This document shows positions 10,425 to 22,471 of a stretch of DNA of 64,000 nt, in pieces; the first letter of the stretch is position 1; each line of letters opens with the position of its first letter. The notes below the pieces were generated by a model. That model had not been told where the DNA came from and did no database searches. It saw only the letters and a list, made by a program, of their open reading frames with translations. This stretch comes from Aurelia coerulea. Lineage: Eukaryota; Cnidaria; Scyphozoa; Semaeostomeae; Ulmaridae. The position numbers and the translations under genes were made by a program. The DNA lies in contig CM076947.1 in assembly GCA_039566865.1 (NCBI GenBank), positions 5,835,501 through 5,899,500 on the forward strand, read 5' to 3'.

Positions 10425-11264
10425 CTGTATTAACATTTCAACTTTGAACATTTATTCCATTGATATCTTTACGATTACATATGTTGCGTTTACCTGTTAC
10501 TACCTTTTGATGAGACACAAGAGAAAATAATAACAAATAGTGAAAAAATTGATACTGAGAAATAATACTGATATAAACAAAAGATAACAAGGGAGGGTAA
10601 TTCCAACCCCACGCCCCAAGGGCCCACAGCAAATTGTTACTAGTGTTGTCAAGTTGTTGTAGGGTTAAATAATACTTGATCTGGGTTCCAGTATACAAGT
10701 ATATGTTGAAATAAGAAACTTTTTATTGGTGAGTTGTTGGTAAATGTTATTTAGCTTCAAGTGTAAGATGCAAATCATCAGCCGATATCCTGTAACCACA
10801 GGGTCCTTCAGCTAACCCTGGGGTTCAAACCGAGTCATTGCAGAAAGTGCATAGCCCGGCCCCCTAGGGTCGCCCAAAGGACCCCCACATTTCGGGGCAA
10901 TTAAATCAGAATGTTTTGTGTGGTATAGGTGCCCCAGCAGACCAGCGTCCTGGTCCACCAATGCATCTGGTAGTAAGGATTAGAGTTTTCAGATTTTAGT
11001 CTATGACCGGTTAAAGTTAGATCTGACCAGTTTATCTTTAGTGTTTTTGTGTCTTTTTAAAGCCACAAAAGGTTGTTTTGTCCATATTTGTTTAAGTATA
11101 TCATCACTCTCTATTGATCGCCAGTTGTTTTTTAATATTTTACCAACTTCTATTGATGTGTTGTCATATGGAATGACAAAAGGGAGATTTTTTGCTGTTT
11201 GTGTGGTCTGTTTGTTGTTGTTAAATAGTAAATCTGATTGTGGGTATTGTCTGATTTTGTTGAA

Positions 11265-12769
11265 TTATGTTTTTATTTCAGAGAGGTTGTAGCCCCTCCT
11301 GATTAAGTTGTCTCTCAATGTTTCTAGTTTTTCCTCAAGTTGTTCATTGTTGGTGATTATTCTCCTGTATCTCAAGGCCTGGCTGTAAATGATGCCTTTC
11401 TTGCAGCTTTTGGGATGAAAAGAGTTATTATGTAACAGGGTGCATATATCTTGTTTCTTCACAAATAGGGTACTTTCCAGTATACCCCCTTTGTTGAAGT
11501 ATATGGTTGTATCCAATAAATTAGTCTCCTGCAAGGAGTGTTCAGCAGTAAATTTAACAGTTGGAAAACATTGGTTGCAGTGGTTTAAGAAGTTAAGGAG
11601 GGACTCCTTCCCATGCGTCCATACAAGAAAAATATCATCTATGAATATTTTCCACACCAGGGGTTTGTTTTTTGTTCTGGAGCAGTAGTTAGTATCTTGC
11701 TCTCACAGTTGTGCATGAATATGTTAGCAAAATTGGGAGCAAATGGGGAACCCATTGCTGTACCATGAACTTGTAAATAGTATTTGTTGTCAAATTCAAA
11801 ATAGTTGCGCTTTAGAATGAATGTGAACATTTGTCGTAAATCATGTAATGAAAGGGGCAGTGCCCCTTGGTAAAATGTTTCCATTGCATCAAGGCAACAT
11901 TGTATACCTACATCCTGTGGAATGTTGGTGTATAAAGATTTTACATCCATTGTCACTAAGATGTTGCCCGGTTTTATTTGTTCCTGTAACCTAAAGACAG
12001 TTTGTAAGAAATGGTTTGTGTCCTTGATAAAGGAGGGTATTTCCTTAACAATTGGTTTCAGATAAAAATCAAGGTACTGTGACAATGCCACAGATGATTG
12101 GCAGCCTGAGATGATTGGTCTACCAGGGCAGCTCTCTTTGTGTATTTTCGGTAACATATAGAATGTTGGTGTTTTGAAGTTTGAAGGTGGTGCCAGAAAT
12201 GAGTAAAGATCCTCATCAATGCACCCTTTGGACAGGAGATGTGATATGAATGTTTCTATCTCCATTGAGAGAGTAGGTGTTTTGTCTTCAGTTTGTTCCT
12301 TATAGTAACCCTCATCTCCAAGTTGTCTATTAGCTTCTTCAATGTATGATTGCCTGGGCCAAAGGACAATCTTGCCCCCTTTGTCAGCAGGCTTGATGAT
12401 CATTTCTTTCCTCCTTTCCAGATTTAGTAGGGCTGACAACTCAGCAGGGCTGAGGTTATTGTTGTTTTGTTTGGGTTGTTCATAAAGCTGCAATAAATCC
12501 TTGCTCGCATTCCTGAAAAAAGTTTGTAAAGTTTTTTGTTTGTAAGATGGTGGCTCCCAATTTGAGCTGGATTTAAAAATTCTCGGTATCGTTTTAGTAT
12601 CATTATTAGCGGGTCCTATGAAAAAATGATAGTGTAGAAGCATGCGCCTTTTAAATTTCAGGAATGCCTTGAATACCTCATTTTTCGGAACCACATCTCG
12701 AGAACTCACAAAACTGAGCCCTTTATTTAAAACACTTTTTTCGGATTTACTAAGAGGGAAATTCCCCAT
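11265..12769 (-). pseudogene. PLE reverse transcriptase, one frameshift
   Basis: The minus ORF 12769-11639 and the overlapping ORF 11657-11265 together encode a Penelope-type RT. Visible motifs in order are KPADKGGKIVL, FYMLPKIHKESCPGRPI, ILVTMDVKSLYTNIP (motif A Asp), GTAMGSPFAPNFANIF (motif B) and FIDDIFLVW (motif C). Then come a HPKS...SQALRYRRI segment and RRGYNLSEIK. The PKIHK plus SLYTNIP plus TAMGSPFAP set separates PLE RTs from LINE or LTR RTs. The two ORFs join through a single frameshift at the C-rich run near 11655, just before the catalytic FIDD, so the copy is dead. Downstream, 10990-11264 holds a degraded post-RT domain (PYDNTSIEVGKILKNNW). Confidence 0.85.
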
Positions 12770-12986
12770 ATTGTAAATATTGTGGCAATTTGTTTGTGCA
12801 GATATTTCTTTATTGCATTCTTATGTTTCTTGTTATCTCTTCTCAGTTTTCTGTTTTGTCCTAAAATTTTACGCAGGGTCGGAATGTTAGGCGCTTTGTC
12901 AGGTGCCACTATATGGAGAGAAAAAAATGAAGAAAAGATGCAAATTGGGTAACAAGAAGTTTGCAACATGCACAGAAAAATATATA

Positions 12987-13975
12987 CCGGGTGTCCCAAA
13001 AAAAAACGCAACAGATTTGATCGGGACTAGCGACAAGAATTTAGGTCCAATAAATCCAAAAAAAATTGTTATGTAATCCTCGATAGCTAATTTGAAGATA
13101 GATACCTTGTTTGTTGATATTGGTGCATGGAGAGTTGGAATAGTAACCTTGAAAGTCCAAATTTGCTTCCATCTCCAAACCAGAGGTTTTAGGTTTTGGC
13201 CATCCTGAAAACGTGCTTGAGGAATCTCCTCAGTCATATGCATAGTGTAGTAGTGTGAGCATGCTAAGGCACACATGTTTAGGCACTTATTTCAACTGAA
13301 ATTTGAAAGCTAAACATTGACAAACATAACAATGCCGAAGGGAAAATTCGCAAAGGAATGTATTTCTTCAATCATAGTGCACCTGCAAAAGAGCCAATCA
13401 CGAATGAGCATTTTCAAGAATCTTATCCATGGATAATTTTCCCTCGGGTATATTTGATTTTTTGTTTCGTAATAATTCGAAGAAAGATTATACAAAATGC
13501 ATTTCATTAAAGTCATGAAGATTGCAGGAATTAATTAGATTTTCACACCAAAACAAACTACTTCGCAGATTTCTTTCTTTTATGAGACGGATGCAATGCT
13601 AACTTTTCAAAACTTTCGAAGCATAAAAAAAGATGTCTTTTCAGGACAAAATTGATGAATTTGATTGAATTTCTATTCAAAAATGTTCCTCAGAATGTGG
13701 CTTTATTCTCCTATTTCAGAGTAATTCAGGAGATTCCCCAAAATAGCGCGTTTGCAGTTTAGGCTAAAAGCCACAAGCTCTGGTTTGGAGGTGCAGGCAA
13801 ATTTGGACTTTCAAAATTAATATTCCAACTTTCCATGCACAAATATCATCAAACAAGGTATCCATCTTCAAGTTAGCTATCGAGGATTATATAAAAAATT
13901 ACTATGGATTGATTGGACCAAAATTCTTGTCACTAGTCCCGATTAAATCCGTTGCGTTTTTTTTGGGACACCCGG
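12987..13975. mobile_element. 989-bp Tc1/mariner-type MITE, CCGGGTGTCCC ends
   Basis: CCGGGTGTCCCAAAAAAAAA at the left is mirrored at the right, with TA on both sides (12985-12986, 13976-13977). The arms are similar for about 250 bp. It interrupts PLE copy 2 between its N-terminal and RT parts. Relatives lie at 43896-44499 and, half only, at 33316-33562. The small ORFs inside look spurious. Confidence 0.85.
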
Positions 13976-14041
13976 TACAAGTTAAAGTAGAAAGTTAAAA
14001 TTAAGTAAAAAAATGTTGTTTCTTGACAAAGATATTATTGT

Positions 14042-14474
14042 TTGTATTGTTATTTTCTTTGTTCCCTTTCTCGGGATCTTCCCCTTGAGGGGCTTCTTGT
14101 ACGCTTGTGCGTCTTATTGTTATTGCTATTGCGGTTCTTGTTCCGCTTGATTTCTCTCGCTTTGTTGAAGGCATGTGCCCTGGCTTTCTTTAGGGTATCT
14201 TGTACCATTTTTTCATCATATATTTCACTGGCCTCTGCGACCAGCGTATTTATTTTAATAAGTTCATTTGTTGCCAGGTGCTGAAAATTCCTGGCACATT
14301 TGTTGCCAGGTGTTGAAAATTCCTGGCATGTATTGTGCAGATTTTTTCTTTGAAAGCATTTGTTGCTTCGGCAAGTTCATCTGTGTATTTTCTTGTCAGG
14401 TTGGAGTGGGGGGTCCTCTCTAAACTGTAGGCTGGTGATGGAGGGGAAGGGACCATCAGCAGCAAACCCTTCAA
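14042..14474 (-). pseudogene. PLE N-terminal ORF segment with 32-bp tandem duplication
   Basis: The minus strand reads KYTDELAEATNAFKEKI, then ARNFQHLATN, then (other frame) ELIKINTLVAEASEIYDEKM and a very basic KRTRSPSRGRSRERE tail. A 32-bp unit is repeated in tandem at 14265-14296 and 14297-14328. Since 32 is not a multiple of three, it shifts the frame and splits the ORF. Position upstream of the RT on the same strand supports assignment to the PLE, though the domain itself has no clear named motif. Confidence 0.55.
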
Positions 14475-14566
14475 AAATCCTCACCCTTGAATGGTAGTAG
14501 GAGTGAGACCGCCAGTAGCTGCAGAGGTCCTCGTAAACATGGTTTGGAGGGGCCCCTGGCACACAT

Positions 14567-14773
14567 TGTCTGTTTGTTGTTGTTAAATAGTAAATCTGAT
14601 TGTGAGTATTGTCTGATTTTGTTGAATTGTGTTTTTATTTCAGAGAGGTTGTAGCCCCTCCTAATTAAGTTGTCTCTCAATGTTTCTAGTTTTTCCTCAA
14701 GTTGTTCATTGTTGGTGATTATTCTCCTGTATCTCAAGGCCTGGCTGTAAATGATGCCTTTCTTGCAGCTTTT
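14567..14773 (-). repeat. 207-bp duplicate of PLE RT tail
   Basis: It matches 11207-11413 with only a few substitutions and encodes the same LRDNLIRRGYNLSEIK segment. It is joined directly to the inverted terminal segment at 14774, so both were probably made in one aberrant reverse-transcription or integration event. Confidence 0.85.
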
Positions 14774-14862
14774 GGTTGGAATTACCCTCCCTTGTTATCT
14801 TTTGTTTATATCAGTATTATTTCTTAGTATCAATTTTTTCACTATTTGTTATTATTTTCTCT

Positions 14863-16868
14863 TCTGTTTCATCAAAATCATTCAAGCAATTTTCAAACGG
14901 AATTTCACACCCTAACCCCAATGATATTGAGTAAAATTTGGTATCAATGAAATCAGTAAAGTTTGAATATTTCGAAAATCGAAAAAAATCAATGTCGAAA
15001 ATTTGGCTGCATAAGGCCTTTAACGTCCTTGTTCTCTGACTTTGTGAATAAGTCCAGTCCCTCTAATAAACTATCTTGCATTTAGTTGTCATCCTTAGAC
15101 TTACAACTCTTTTAATGATTTGTGATAGACAGTTTACAAATTACAAACTGTGTCTACTTTCTAATCTATCAACAGCGCTATCTGTCTTTTTAAAGTCTAC
15201 TGTCATCTACCGGTCTATCAAACATAAAAAATGATGCACATAAGAAGGAGAGAAGGATTATATTTCTGCGAAATTGATAAAGTCGTCAAAATTAATTCTG
15301 TAATACAGTCAAAAAAGTTTTATCTACTACAATGAACAACCAGAAGAATTTTGATTTGTTGAAAGAACAAATTAGCACGCAACATTTGATAAACTGATTT
15401 CGTTCAATTTTACTTACTTTCAAGTATAAATGGGGTATCTATTTTTGTAATAGTTGTATTGGTTGTGCCAGTGGTGCTTAGTTGTACTGGTTGTGCTGGT
15501 GGTTGTGCTGGTTGTGCTAGTTGTGTTAGTTGTGCTGGTTGTGCTTAGTTGTGATCGTTGTGCTGGTTGTGATAGTTGTGCAATGAAGCCAATCACAACC
15601 AGAGCTGTGCAGTCCTGAATTGCGACCCATTTGTGTGGAAATGTAGAAGCAATAATATTAGAGCTGCCAATTTAGCACTGCAAGTGATCAATGAAAAGAT
15701 GTTGGTAATTGAAAGAGGTTATTTCCAGTTCTTTCATTTTTACAGAACCATCATCTATCTATACATCTCTCGCAGAATTGCCAAAACTGTTCTGATGGCC
15801 TTCTTGAAGTAGCAGACCGCAGACCAATAATCAGAGCTGGCAGCTCTCTTTTCTCCTCTTCTGCTCCCCCTTTCCTCTCTCTATCTACTCTCATACCTAT
15901 AATCCCTGTCCCTTGTGTCCCGTCTTTCTTCTCTTCTTTCGTCCCGCTTGTCTCTTCTCCTTCTCTCATGCCTGTCTCCGCCAAGAAATATTCTCAATTT
16001 GTCATGTTCCCTGTGAATAAAATACTAACTGTTATATAGTTGCTCTCAGCCATGAAATGTGAGGTTATATGAAATGGAATCTCTCATGTGTTTCATTGAC
16101 TGAAGGCGATGTTGATGAGCATCCGCTCATTCTATACGTGCTACTTTTTCGCAGCAAACATATCTGTTTTAATGTTGTAATGTTGTAAGTCTCCAACTAT
16201 TACAAATTGGCAAAATGGTTTTTGTTTTACAAAATCAATAAGGTAAAAAGACAGATTGGTGATTCACGGATGCAGGAAACTGTTTTCTTTAGGAAAGATC
16301 AGTACAACTTAAAACGAATGCATGATGCATTTACCAGGATTTTCAGAATTATCATAAAAGTTTCAACCTTGGTCTCTCCAATCTTTCCCTTGTCTCCACG
16401 TGACCCAAGTGAAACTCTCCGTGCTGCTGCACATAGAGATTCTTTGCTGCCTTGTATTTAAAAAAGGCCACGCCTTTATTGTTTGGCCAGTAAATTTTCT
16501 GTGAAAAGAAATCAATGACAAATTGAAACAGCGTGCACACAAACATTTCGTTTACATATATGAGAAGGTTAGGAATAGAATAAGGATGCATCGCTTGAGA
16601 ATAGTGCCATGAATAGGAGGAACTATTATCAACACGTAAGTTTGTTCAATTTTGATGATGCATAAATAGATTAAGTCAACTCACATCTTTATCCCCACCA
16701 AAGTGCACCTCCACCATTTTCCCACCTGCTCCCGCTGCCATAGTTCTACGATGAATAATATTCTATATAAATATATATCTCATGGAAGGTAAAGAAATAG
16801 ATTGCTACGTAGTATGCACAGGTTGTTTTTTCTGCATTTCTGATAAGCATATTCTTCACATACAATTA
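14863..16868. other. No gene recognised; minisatellite and pyrimidine tract
   Basis: It holds a degenerate TTGTGCTGG minisatellite (15445-15585) and a strongly CT-rich tract (about 15840-15970). Short frames crossing them, such as 15576-15812 plus and 15984-15751 minus, have composition driven by repeats and are not supported as genes. Confidence 0.5.
15445..15585 (+). repeat. TTGTGCTGG-type minisatellite
   Basis: Irregular tandem copies of a 9-to-12-bp word built on GGTTGTGCT/AGTTGTG. Confidence 0.8.
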
Positions 16869-16879
16869 AGCCCCGTTAA

Positions 16880-17618
16880 ATGTCTCAACATTGCACTGAA
16901 CATCGCTCTACATTTGTAGAGCGATGCTCAGCGATGTTGAGTGGTGTTGAGTGGGGGTGTTAAAACGCTCTCAACAATTTGACTGAACATTTGTTGAGCG
17001 ACGCAACTGCTCACTTTCGGAGACCCAAGACGAGGCAAACCACTATTTGGGTACAATCGTTTTGGCGCCACATACAGTAGTTTGTGTTAGTTTGTGTTCA
17101 AAATGGCGGTAGTATCTGTAACTCAAAAGCGAAAAGTCCTTGCAGCCTGGGCGGTCCTGTCCGCGGTCCTGCCCTTCTTCTTCAGATTGCTTTCCGTCTT
17201 GCTGCTTGAAATTCATGATGTCTTCTGATTCGCTCTCACTGCCAGCTGAATCCATGCTTTCATAGCGATTAGCCATGGGGATTTCTGAAATGAAATTAAA
17301 CTTCTCCCTCTTCACTTTTCGACCATGCTCTCGATATGTTCTGTAAGTTTATTTGTTTCTTTCTTTGGCGCGAAAAGTAATGCCTAGTGCACTTGCGCCA
17401 ACTGAACATTGTTGGATGGAGTGTTAAAATGCCCTCAACATCGCTCAACAACACCTAGAACAATATAAATGTTGAATTTTGACTTCTTTCAAACTCCACT
17501 CAACATCGCTGAACACCGCACAACATCACTTAACATCACTGAACAGGGTGTAAAAAACGCTCTCAACATTTGCCCTCTACAAATGTAGAGCGATGTTCAG
17601 TGCAATGTTGAGAGCGTT
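16880..17618. mobile_element. MITE at a TTAA site, with empty site in the same window
   Basis: CTCAACATTGCACTGAACAT and the following CATCGCTCTACATTTGTAGA hairpin are mirrored at 17560-17612. TTAA lies on both sides (16876-16879, 17619-17622). The other end of the host element (27716-27719) has one TTAA with identical flanks, so it is the empty site. TTAA suggests piggyBac-like mobilisation; TAA (PIF/Harbinger) is equally compatible. Confidence 0.8.
17043..17276 (-). CDS. Small acidic ORF inside MITE, possible captured exon
   Basis: From an ATG at 17276 in good context (CCCCATGG), the frame gives about 77 residues. It starts MANRYESMDSAGSESESED, then a Gln/Glu/Asp-rich stretch (QQDGKQSEEEGQDRGQDR). 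The first 45 residues look like an ordinary disordered N-terminus; the later part (CKDFSLLSYRYYRH) may be intron or noise. It resembles no family I know. It could be an exon captured by the MITE or chance. Confidence 0.25.
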   Translation of the reverse strand: MANRYESMDSAGSESESEDIMNFKQQDGKQSEEEGQDRGQDRPGCKDFSLLSYRYYRHFEHKLTQTTVCGAKTIVPK

Positions 17619-17806
17619 TTAACCCTATTCTACATGGGTAAACCAAGCTCCACTTTCTCATGGGGGGGGGGGCTCAAAAGGGCAGACCCTCGATGTATCA
17701 GAGAATGAATTTCATCCAGGGATAGACTTTTATCAGAGAATGAATTTTATCTAAGGATGAATTTATTCCAATTGACTCAATTTAATTTTAAATTTAAATC
17801 AATTTA

Positions 17807-19470
17807 TCAACTGGCTGCAGAATGTGGGTGATCCGGGTGATTCGGGTGAACCAGATTTTTTAGTACTGAAGAGAGATGGAAAGAGTCACTGAGAAAAAAT
17901 AAATTTGTCGACTGGCTGCAGAAAGTGGGTGATCCGGGTGATTCGGGTGAACCAGGCATTTTAGTACTGAAGAAACATGGAAAGAGTCACTGAGAAAAAA
18001 TAAATTTGTCGACTGGCTGCAGAAAGTGGGTGATTCGGGTGAACAAGGCATTTTAGTACTGAAGAGACACAGAAAGAGTCACTGAGAAAAAATAAACGTA
18101 TCGACTGGCTGGAGAAAGTGGGTGATCTGGGTGATTCGGGTGAACCAGGTATTTTAGTACTGAAGAGACATAGAAAGAGTCACTGAGAAAAAATAAATTT
18201 GTCGACTGGCTGCAGAAAGTGGGTGATCCGGGTGATTCGGGTGAACAAGGCATTTTAGTACTGAAGAGACATAGAAGGAGTCACTGAGAAAAAATAAACT
18301 TATCGACTGGCTGGAGAAAGTGGGTGATCTGGGTGATTCGGGTGAACCAGGCATTTTAGTACTGAAGACACACAGAGAGAGTCACTGAGAAAAAATAAAT
18401 TTATCGACTGGCTGGAGAAAGTGGGTGATCTGGGTGATTCGGGTGAACCAGGCATTTTAGTACTGAAGAGACAGAAAGAGAGTCACTGAGAAAAAATAAA
18501 TTTATCGACTGGCTGGAGAAAGTGGGTGATCTGGGTGATTCGGGTGAACCAAGTATTTTAGTACTGAAGAGACAGAAAGAGAGTCACTGAGAAAAAATAA
18601 ATTTATCGACTGGCTGGAGAAAGTGGGTGATCTGGGTGATTCGGGTGAACCAGGGATTTTAGTACTGAAGAGACACAGAGAGAGTCACTGAGAAAAAATA
18701 AATTTGTCGACTGGCTGGAGAAAGTGGGTGATCTGGGTGATTCGGGTGAACCAGGTATTTTAGTACTGAAGAGACAGAAAGAGAGTCACTGAGAAAAAAC
18801 AAATTTATCGACTGGCTGGAGAAAGTGGGTGATCTGGGTGATTCGGGTGAACCAGGTATCTTAGTACTGAAGACACACAGAGAGAGTCACTGAGAAAAAA
18901 TAAATTTATCGACTGGCTGGAGAAAGTGGGTGATCTGGGTGATTCGGGTGAACCAGGGACTTTAGTACTGAAGACACACAGAGAGAGTCACTGAGAAAGA
19001 ATAAATTTGTCGACTGGCTGGAGAAAGTGGGTGATCTGGGTGATTCGGGTGAACCAGGGATTTTAGTACTGAAGAGACACAGAGAGAGTCACTGAGAAAA
19101 AATAAATTTATCGACTGGCTGGAGAAAGTGGGTGATCTGGGTGATTCGGGTGAACCAGGGATTTTAGTACTGAAGAGACACAGAGAGAGTCACTGAGAAA
19201 AAATAAATTTGTCGACTGGCTGGAGAAAGTGGGTGATCTGGGTGATTCAGGTGAACCAGGCATTTTAGTACTGAAGAGACAGAGAGAGAGTCACTGAGAA
19301 AAAATAAATTTATCGACGGCTGCAGACAGTGAGTGATCCGGGTGATTCGGGTGAACCAGGTATTTTAGTACTCAAGAGACAGAGAGAGAGTCACTGAGAA
19401 AAAATATATTTTTTCGACTGGCTGCAGAAAGTGGGTGATCCAGGTGATTCGGGTGAACCAGGCATTTTAA
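17807..19470 (+). repeat. 101-bp satellite array, left arm
   Basis: About 16-17 copies of a 101-bp unit, spaced exactly 101 bp in the middle (CGACTGG at 18405, 18506 and 18607). Each carries GATTCGGGTGAACCAGG, TTTTAGTACTGAAGA and GAGTCACTGAGAAAAAATAA. Units differ by a few substitutions and short indels. ORFs on the minus strand across it are repeat artefacts. Confidence 0.95.
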
Positions 19471-19781
19471 AACTTTTTTTCATGCAATGAGAAAAATTTA
19501 TTCTTAAATTTATGATTTACGCTTAAATTTCTATAAAACCCAAAGAAAAGCTTTCAACAGGCCCTCATCGGATAATATAAAAATTCCTGATTCTTCCATA
19601 AACCTTTGTTGATGAAGACCCCATGATCTCTACAAATAAGAACTTAAGTTTGCAGTCCTGATCGATCTAATTTTTGTCAAATTTCCTGAAATTTCGCATG
19701 GACGTATTTCCTTTATAAGAAACTAATAATTTCAGCCAGTACTTGAAGTTTCTTAAAATTATCAGACTTTTCCGTTTAGTA

Positions 19782-20214
19782 CACGTATTTTTTATAAGAA
19801 ACTAAGAATTTGGGCCAGTACTGGAGGTCTCTTAAAATTATCCGACTTTTCCTTTTAGTACACGTATTTTTTTGTAAGAAACTAAGAATTTGGGCCAGTA
19901 CTGGGGGTCTCTTAAAATTATCAGATTTTGAGTACTCAGAGTTTCTTACGAGTTTCTTAGAGGTTCCATAACAATCTACCTGTGCCCTCGTGAACATTTC
20001 AAAACAAGGTTTTTATAAGCTTTTCCAATGTTTAAACATTACTCAAGTACCTTATGAGTAGCATGATACAGGAAAAAAATGAAAGTAAAGTAAAAATATG
20101 TCGAAGATTTCCTTTATCAAAATGAATAGTTTCTTAGTTGATATTTTCCCAGTACTGGAGTTTCTTAATTTTTTGGCAATCTGAGAGTTGAGTTTCTTAT
20201 AAAGAAAATACGTG
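19782..20214. mobile_element. MITE of the TAAGAAACT family (copy 2)
   Basis: It starts CACGTATTTTTTATAAGAAA and ends with the reverse complement near 20214; TA lies on both sides. The first about 75 bp are repeated in tandem (from 19858). The interior resembles 1673-2053. Confidence 0.6.
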
Positions 20215-20275
20215 TACTCGGAGTTTCTTACGAGTTTCTTAAAAGATCCATAACAATCTTCATGTTCAACACCTG

Positions 20276-22307
20276 CCCCCCCCCCCCGTGATATGGTAAA
20301 GTGCGAGTTGCGAGTTTCGAGTTACACTTATTTTGCGAGTTGCGAGTTGCGAGTTGCATTTATTATGCGAGTTACGAGTTGCGAGTTGCACTTAAGTTGT
20401 GAGTTGCAAACTCAAAAGTGCGAGTTGGAAACTCAAAAGTGCGAGTTGGAATCTCAAAAGTGCGAGTTGAAACTAAAATTACGAGTTGCCTGTTTTCTTT
20501 TGAATGAATGCATTTTTCGCCAAATAAAGCGGTTTTTTGAAGTTGCAATTGAATTTGGAACTGTTTTATGGATTCCCCTTTATCCAAGCGATTTCAGGCC
20601 GTTGTAATTTTCTTTATAAGAAGCTACGGGGGGCCTATTACAATTTGCAGCTTTCATTCTCCCCAAGTTGTTCACGAATGTTACTGTAATGCAGTAAATT
20701 GGGGACTTGCCTTAGTTGTCTTAAAAGAATCACGATCTGACTTTTTTCTTTTATAAGAAACTTGGGTAAGCCCACAGTACTAAAAGTTTCTTAACTTCAC
20801 GTGAAATAAAGAGATAAAGCTTGCTATGGCTGCCCAATTAATTATTCTCTGTTCAAATAATGTTCAAAAATCGGTTCAAAAAATGTCTGAAACGCGTCTC
20901 AACAAAGGCTGCATAAATTAAGTTCCAGAACTCTGGAACTGTAGTAGCAAGCTTTTGCTCATTATTGTTTCGTAAACTTTTTCTTCTTTTGAAATAATGG
21001 GTTTACGCGTAGGCTATAGAAGCGATGGGAGGTCAATTGGAAGTTAAGAAACTTTTCAATCTTTAAGAAACTTTTCGATCAATACAGCCTATTACCAACT
21101 CAAGAAATACCAAAGAGAATAATTTGTCTTCCCTTTCGACTAATTAACCGAGCTCACAGCAAATCCTTTATTAGCGGCTCTCTGTGAATTAAAAAAAACA
21201 GTTCTTTATACTCCCCTAATCTTGACAAAGGCTCTCCAAAAAATCACAATGTTTTAGCTGCAAAAGTTGGAAAAATTCGGAAAATCTGAGGCCTAGGTTA
21301 AACGTCGCTCTTCTCATGCGCCGAACCTAATAGTTGAATTAGGCGCATGAGAAGAGCGACGTTTAACTTGATTAAGTTCGGCAGATTGAATTAGGTGCAG
21401 CAGAATGTACTTGGAGCGACTGGTCCTGTCGCATTATGCGACCCTGGAGCGACTTCAAGTTAGACGTCGCTCTTCTCATGCGCCGAACTTAATGCATAAA
21501 TTATTCCTCATAAGTTTCCGTTTTAAAGCGAGGCGGCGCATGCGTATATCTTCGAATAACGGGAATTTGCCGGAAGTGACTAAAAGGGCAATGGCTTCTC
21601 TTCATTCTGTTGCCAGAATATTGGGGATTGTATTCTAATTTTCAATCGAGCGAACAAAAACAAAACTTTCAGTCGATAGTATAGCTTGATTTCCGCATGA
21701 TGGACACAAACTCAACTCTGAACGCAGACGTGTGACATTGCAAAAGTGGCACGTCCCCAGCTATAACTTATGACTGAGACGTTGTTGATTATTCTTCGTT
21801 TTACACGATAAAACACTGTACAGTTATGTCCATGACAAAGTTTAAACATTATTTGGCTTGCCCAGAGTTCGTTGCGTTTTGCTTTCTCAAAATTGGTTGC
21901 GTCAATTTTTTCAACATGCTTTTGTTCGTTGTTACTTTGAGAACAAAAGCTGAAGGACCTGTTCTAATGATTTTGTTGCTAGGCTACAAAGGATATCAGA
22001 AATTTAATTGTCTTTATATTAGGAGCGACACATTAGGTGCGACATATAATTCAGTGTCGCTCTACCGTCGCTCTACAGTCGCTCCTAATTGTATTAGGTT
22101 CGGCGCATGAGAAGAGCGACGTTTAACCTAGGCCTGAGGTTTTTTTTTACCGAACTCGCAACTCGCATTTTAAATGTACTAACTCGCACTTTTCACTATT
22201 AACTCGCAACTCGCAACTCGCAGAAAGCACCAACTCGCAACTCGCAACTCGTAACTCGCAACTCTGGAAATAGCAACACTTTACCAATCCATCCCCCCCC
22301 CCCCCCC
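20276..22307. mobile_element. Foldback with GCGAGTT array arms and poly-C ends
   Basis: GGTAAAGTGCGAGTTGCGAG at 20295 is mirrored around 22170-22285 by CTCGCAACTCGCAACTC and CACTTTACC. Each arm is a degenerate GCGAGTT/AACTCGC tandem and ends in a run of C on the plus strand (12 and 15 bases). The MITE at 21290-22134 is nested inside. No coding. Confidence 0.55.
21290..22134. mobile_element. 845-bp MITE with perfect about 40-bp TIR
   Basis: Ends GGCCTAGGTTAAACGTCGCT...AATA and the exact reverse complement. TGA flanks both sides (21287-21289, 22135-22137). The motif CTCTTCTCATGCGCCGAAC recurs at 21305, 21340 (inverted), 21465 and 22105, so further internal hairpins can form. Confidence 0.8.
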
Positions 22308-22471
22308 ACTCCCTGAACGTTTCAAAACAGAGCCGTTGAAGCCTTTCCAATGTACCATAAAGTTTGTCCAGCCTCAACATTCTTAAGAAATTTTGTTTTG
22401 AGCATTGAAACATTCTTAAAGTATTCCAATTTCTCCAGTTCTGATATGGTTTCAGGGAAACATAAAGAAAT

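Larger units (their letters stand above)
10521..14862 (-). mobile_element. Penelope-like retroelement (PLE copy 2) with inverted terminal segments
   Basis: 10521-10607 and 14774-14862 are inverted copies of each other. Between them on the minus strand lie an N-terminal ORF segment (14474-14042), a MITE (12987-13975), the RT (12769-11265) and a post-RT segment (to about 10990). A 207-bp duplicate of part of the RT tail (11207-11413) sits at 14567-14773, right beside the inverted end. PLEs are known for such partial and inverted terminal repeats. I found no GIY-YIG domain in this copy. Confidence 0.75.

Noticed and set aside
10720..10990. Second SINE or tRNA-like element around GGTTCAAACC
   Set aside because: A B-box-like word is present but the T-stem does not pair and no A box was found at proper spacing.
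15751..15984. Charged minus-strand ORF (REGEETSGTKEEKKDG)
   Set aside because: It arises from a CT-rich tract and has no other coding signal.
17860..18354. Minus-strand ORFs rich in SPESP and HPNHPDHPLS
   Set aside because: They are translations of the 101-bp satellite and repeat with its period.
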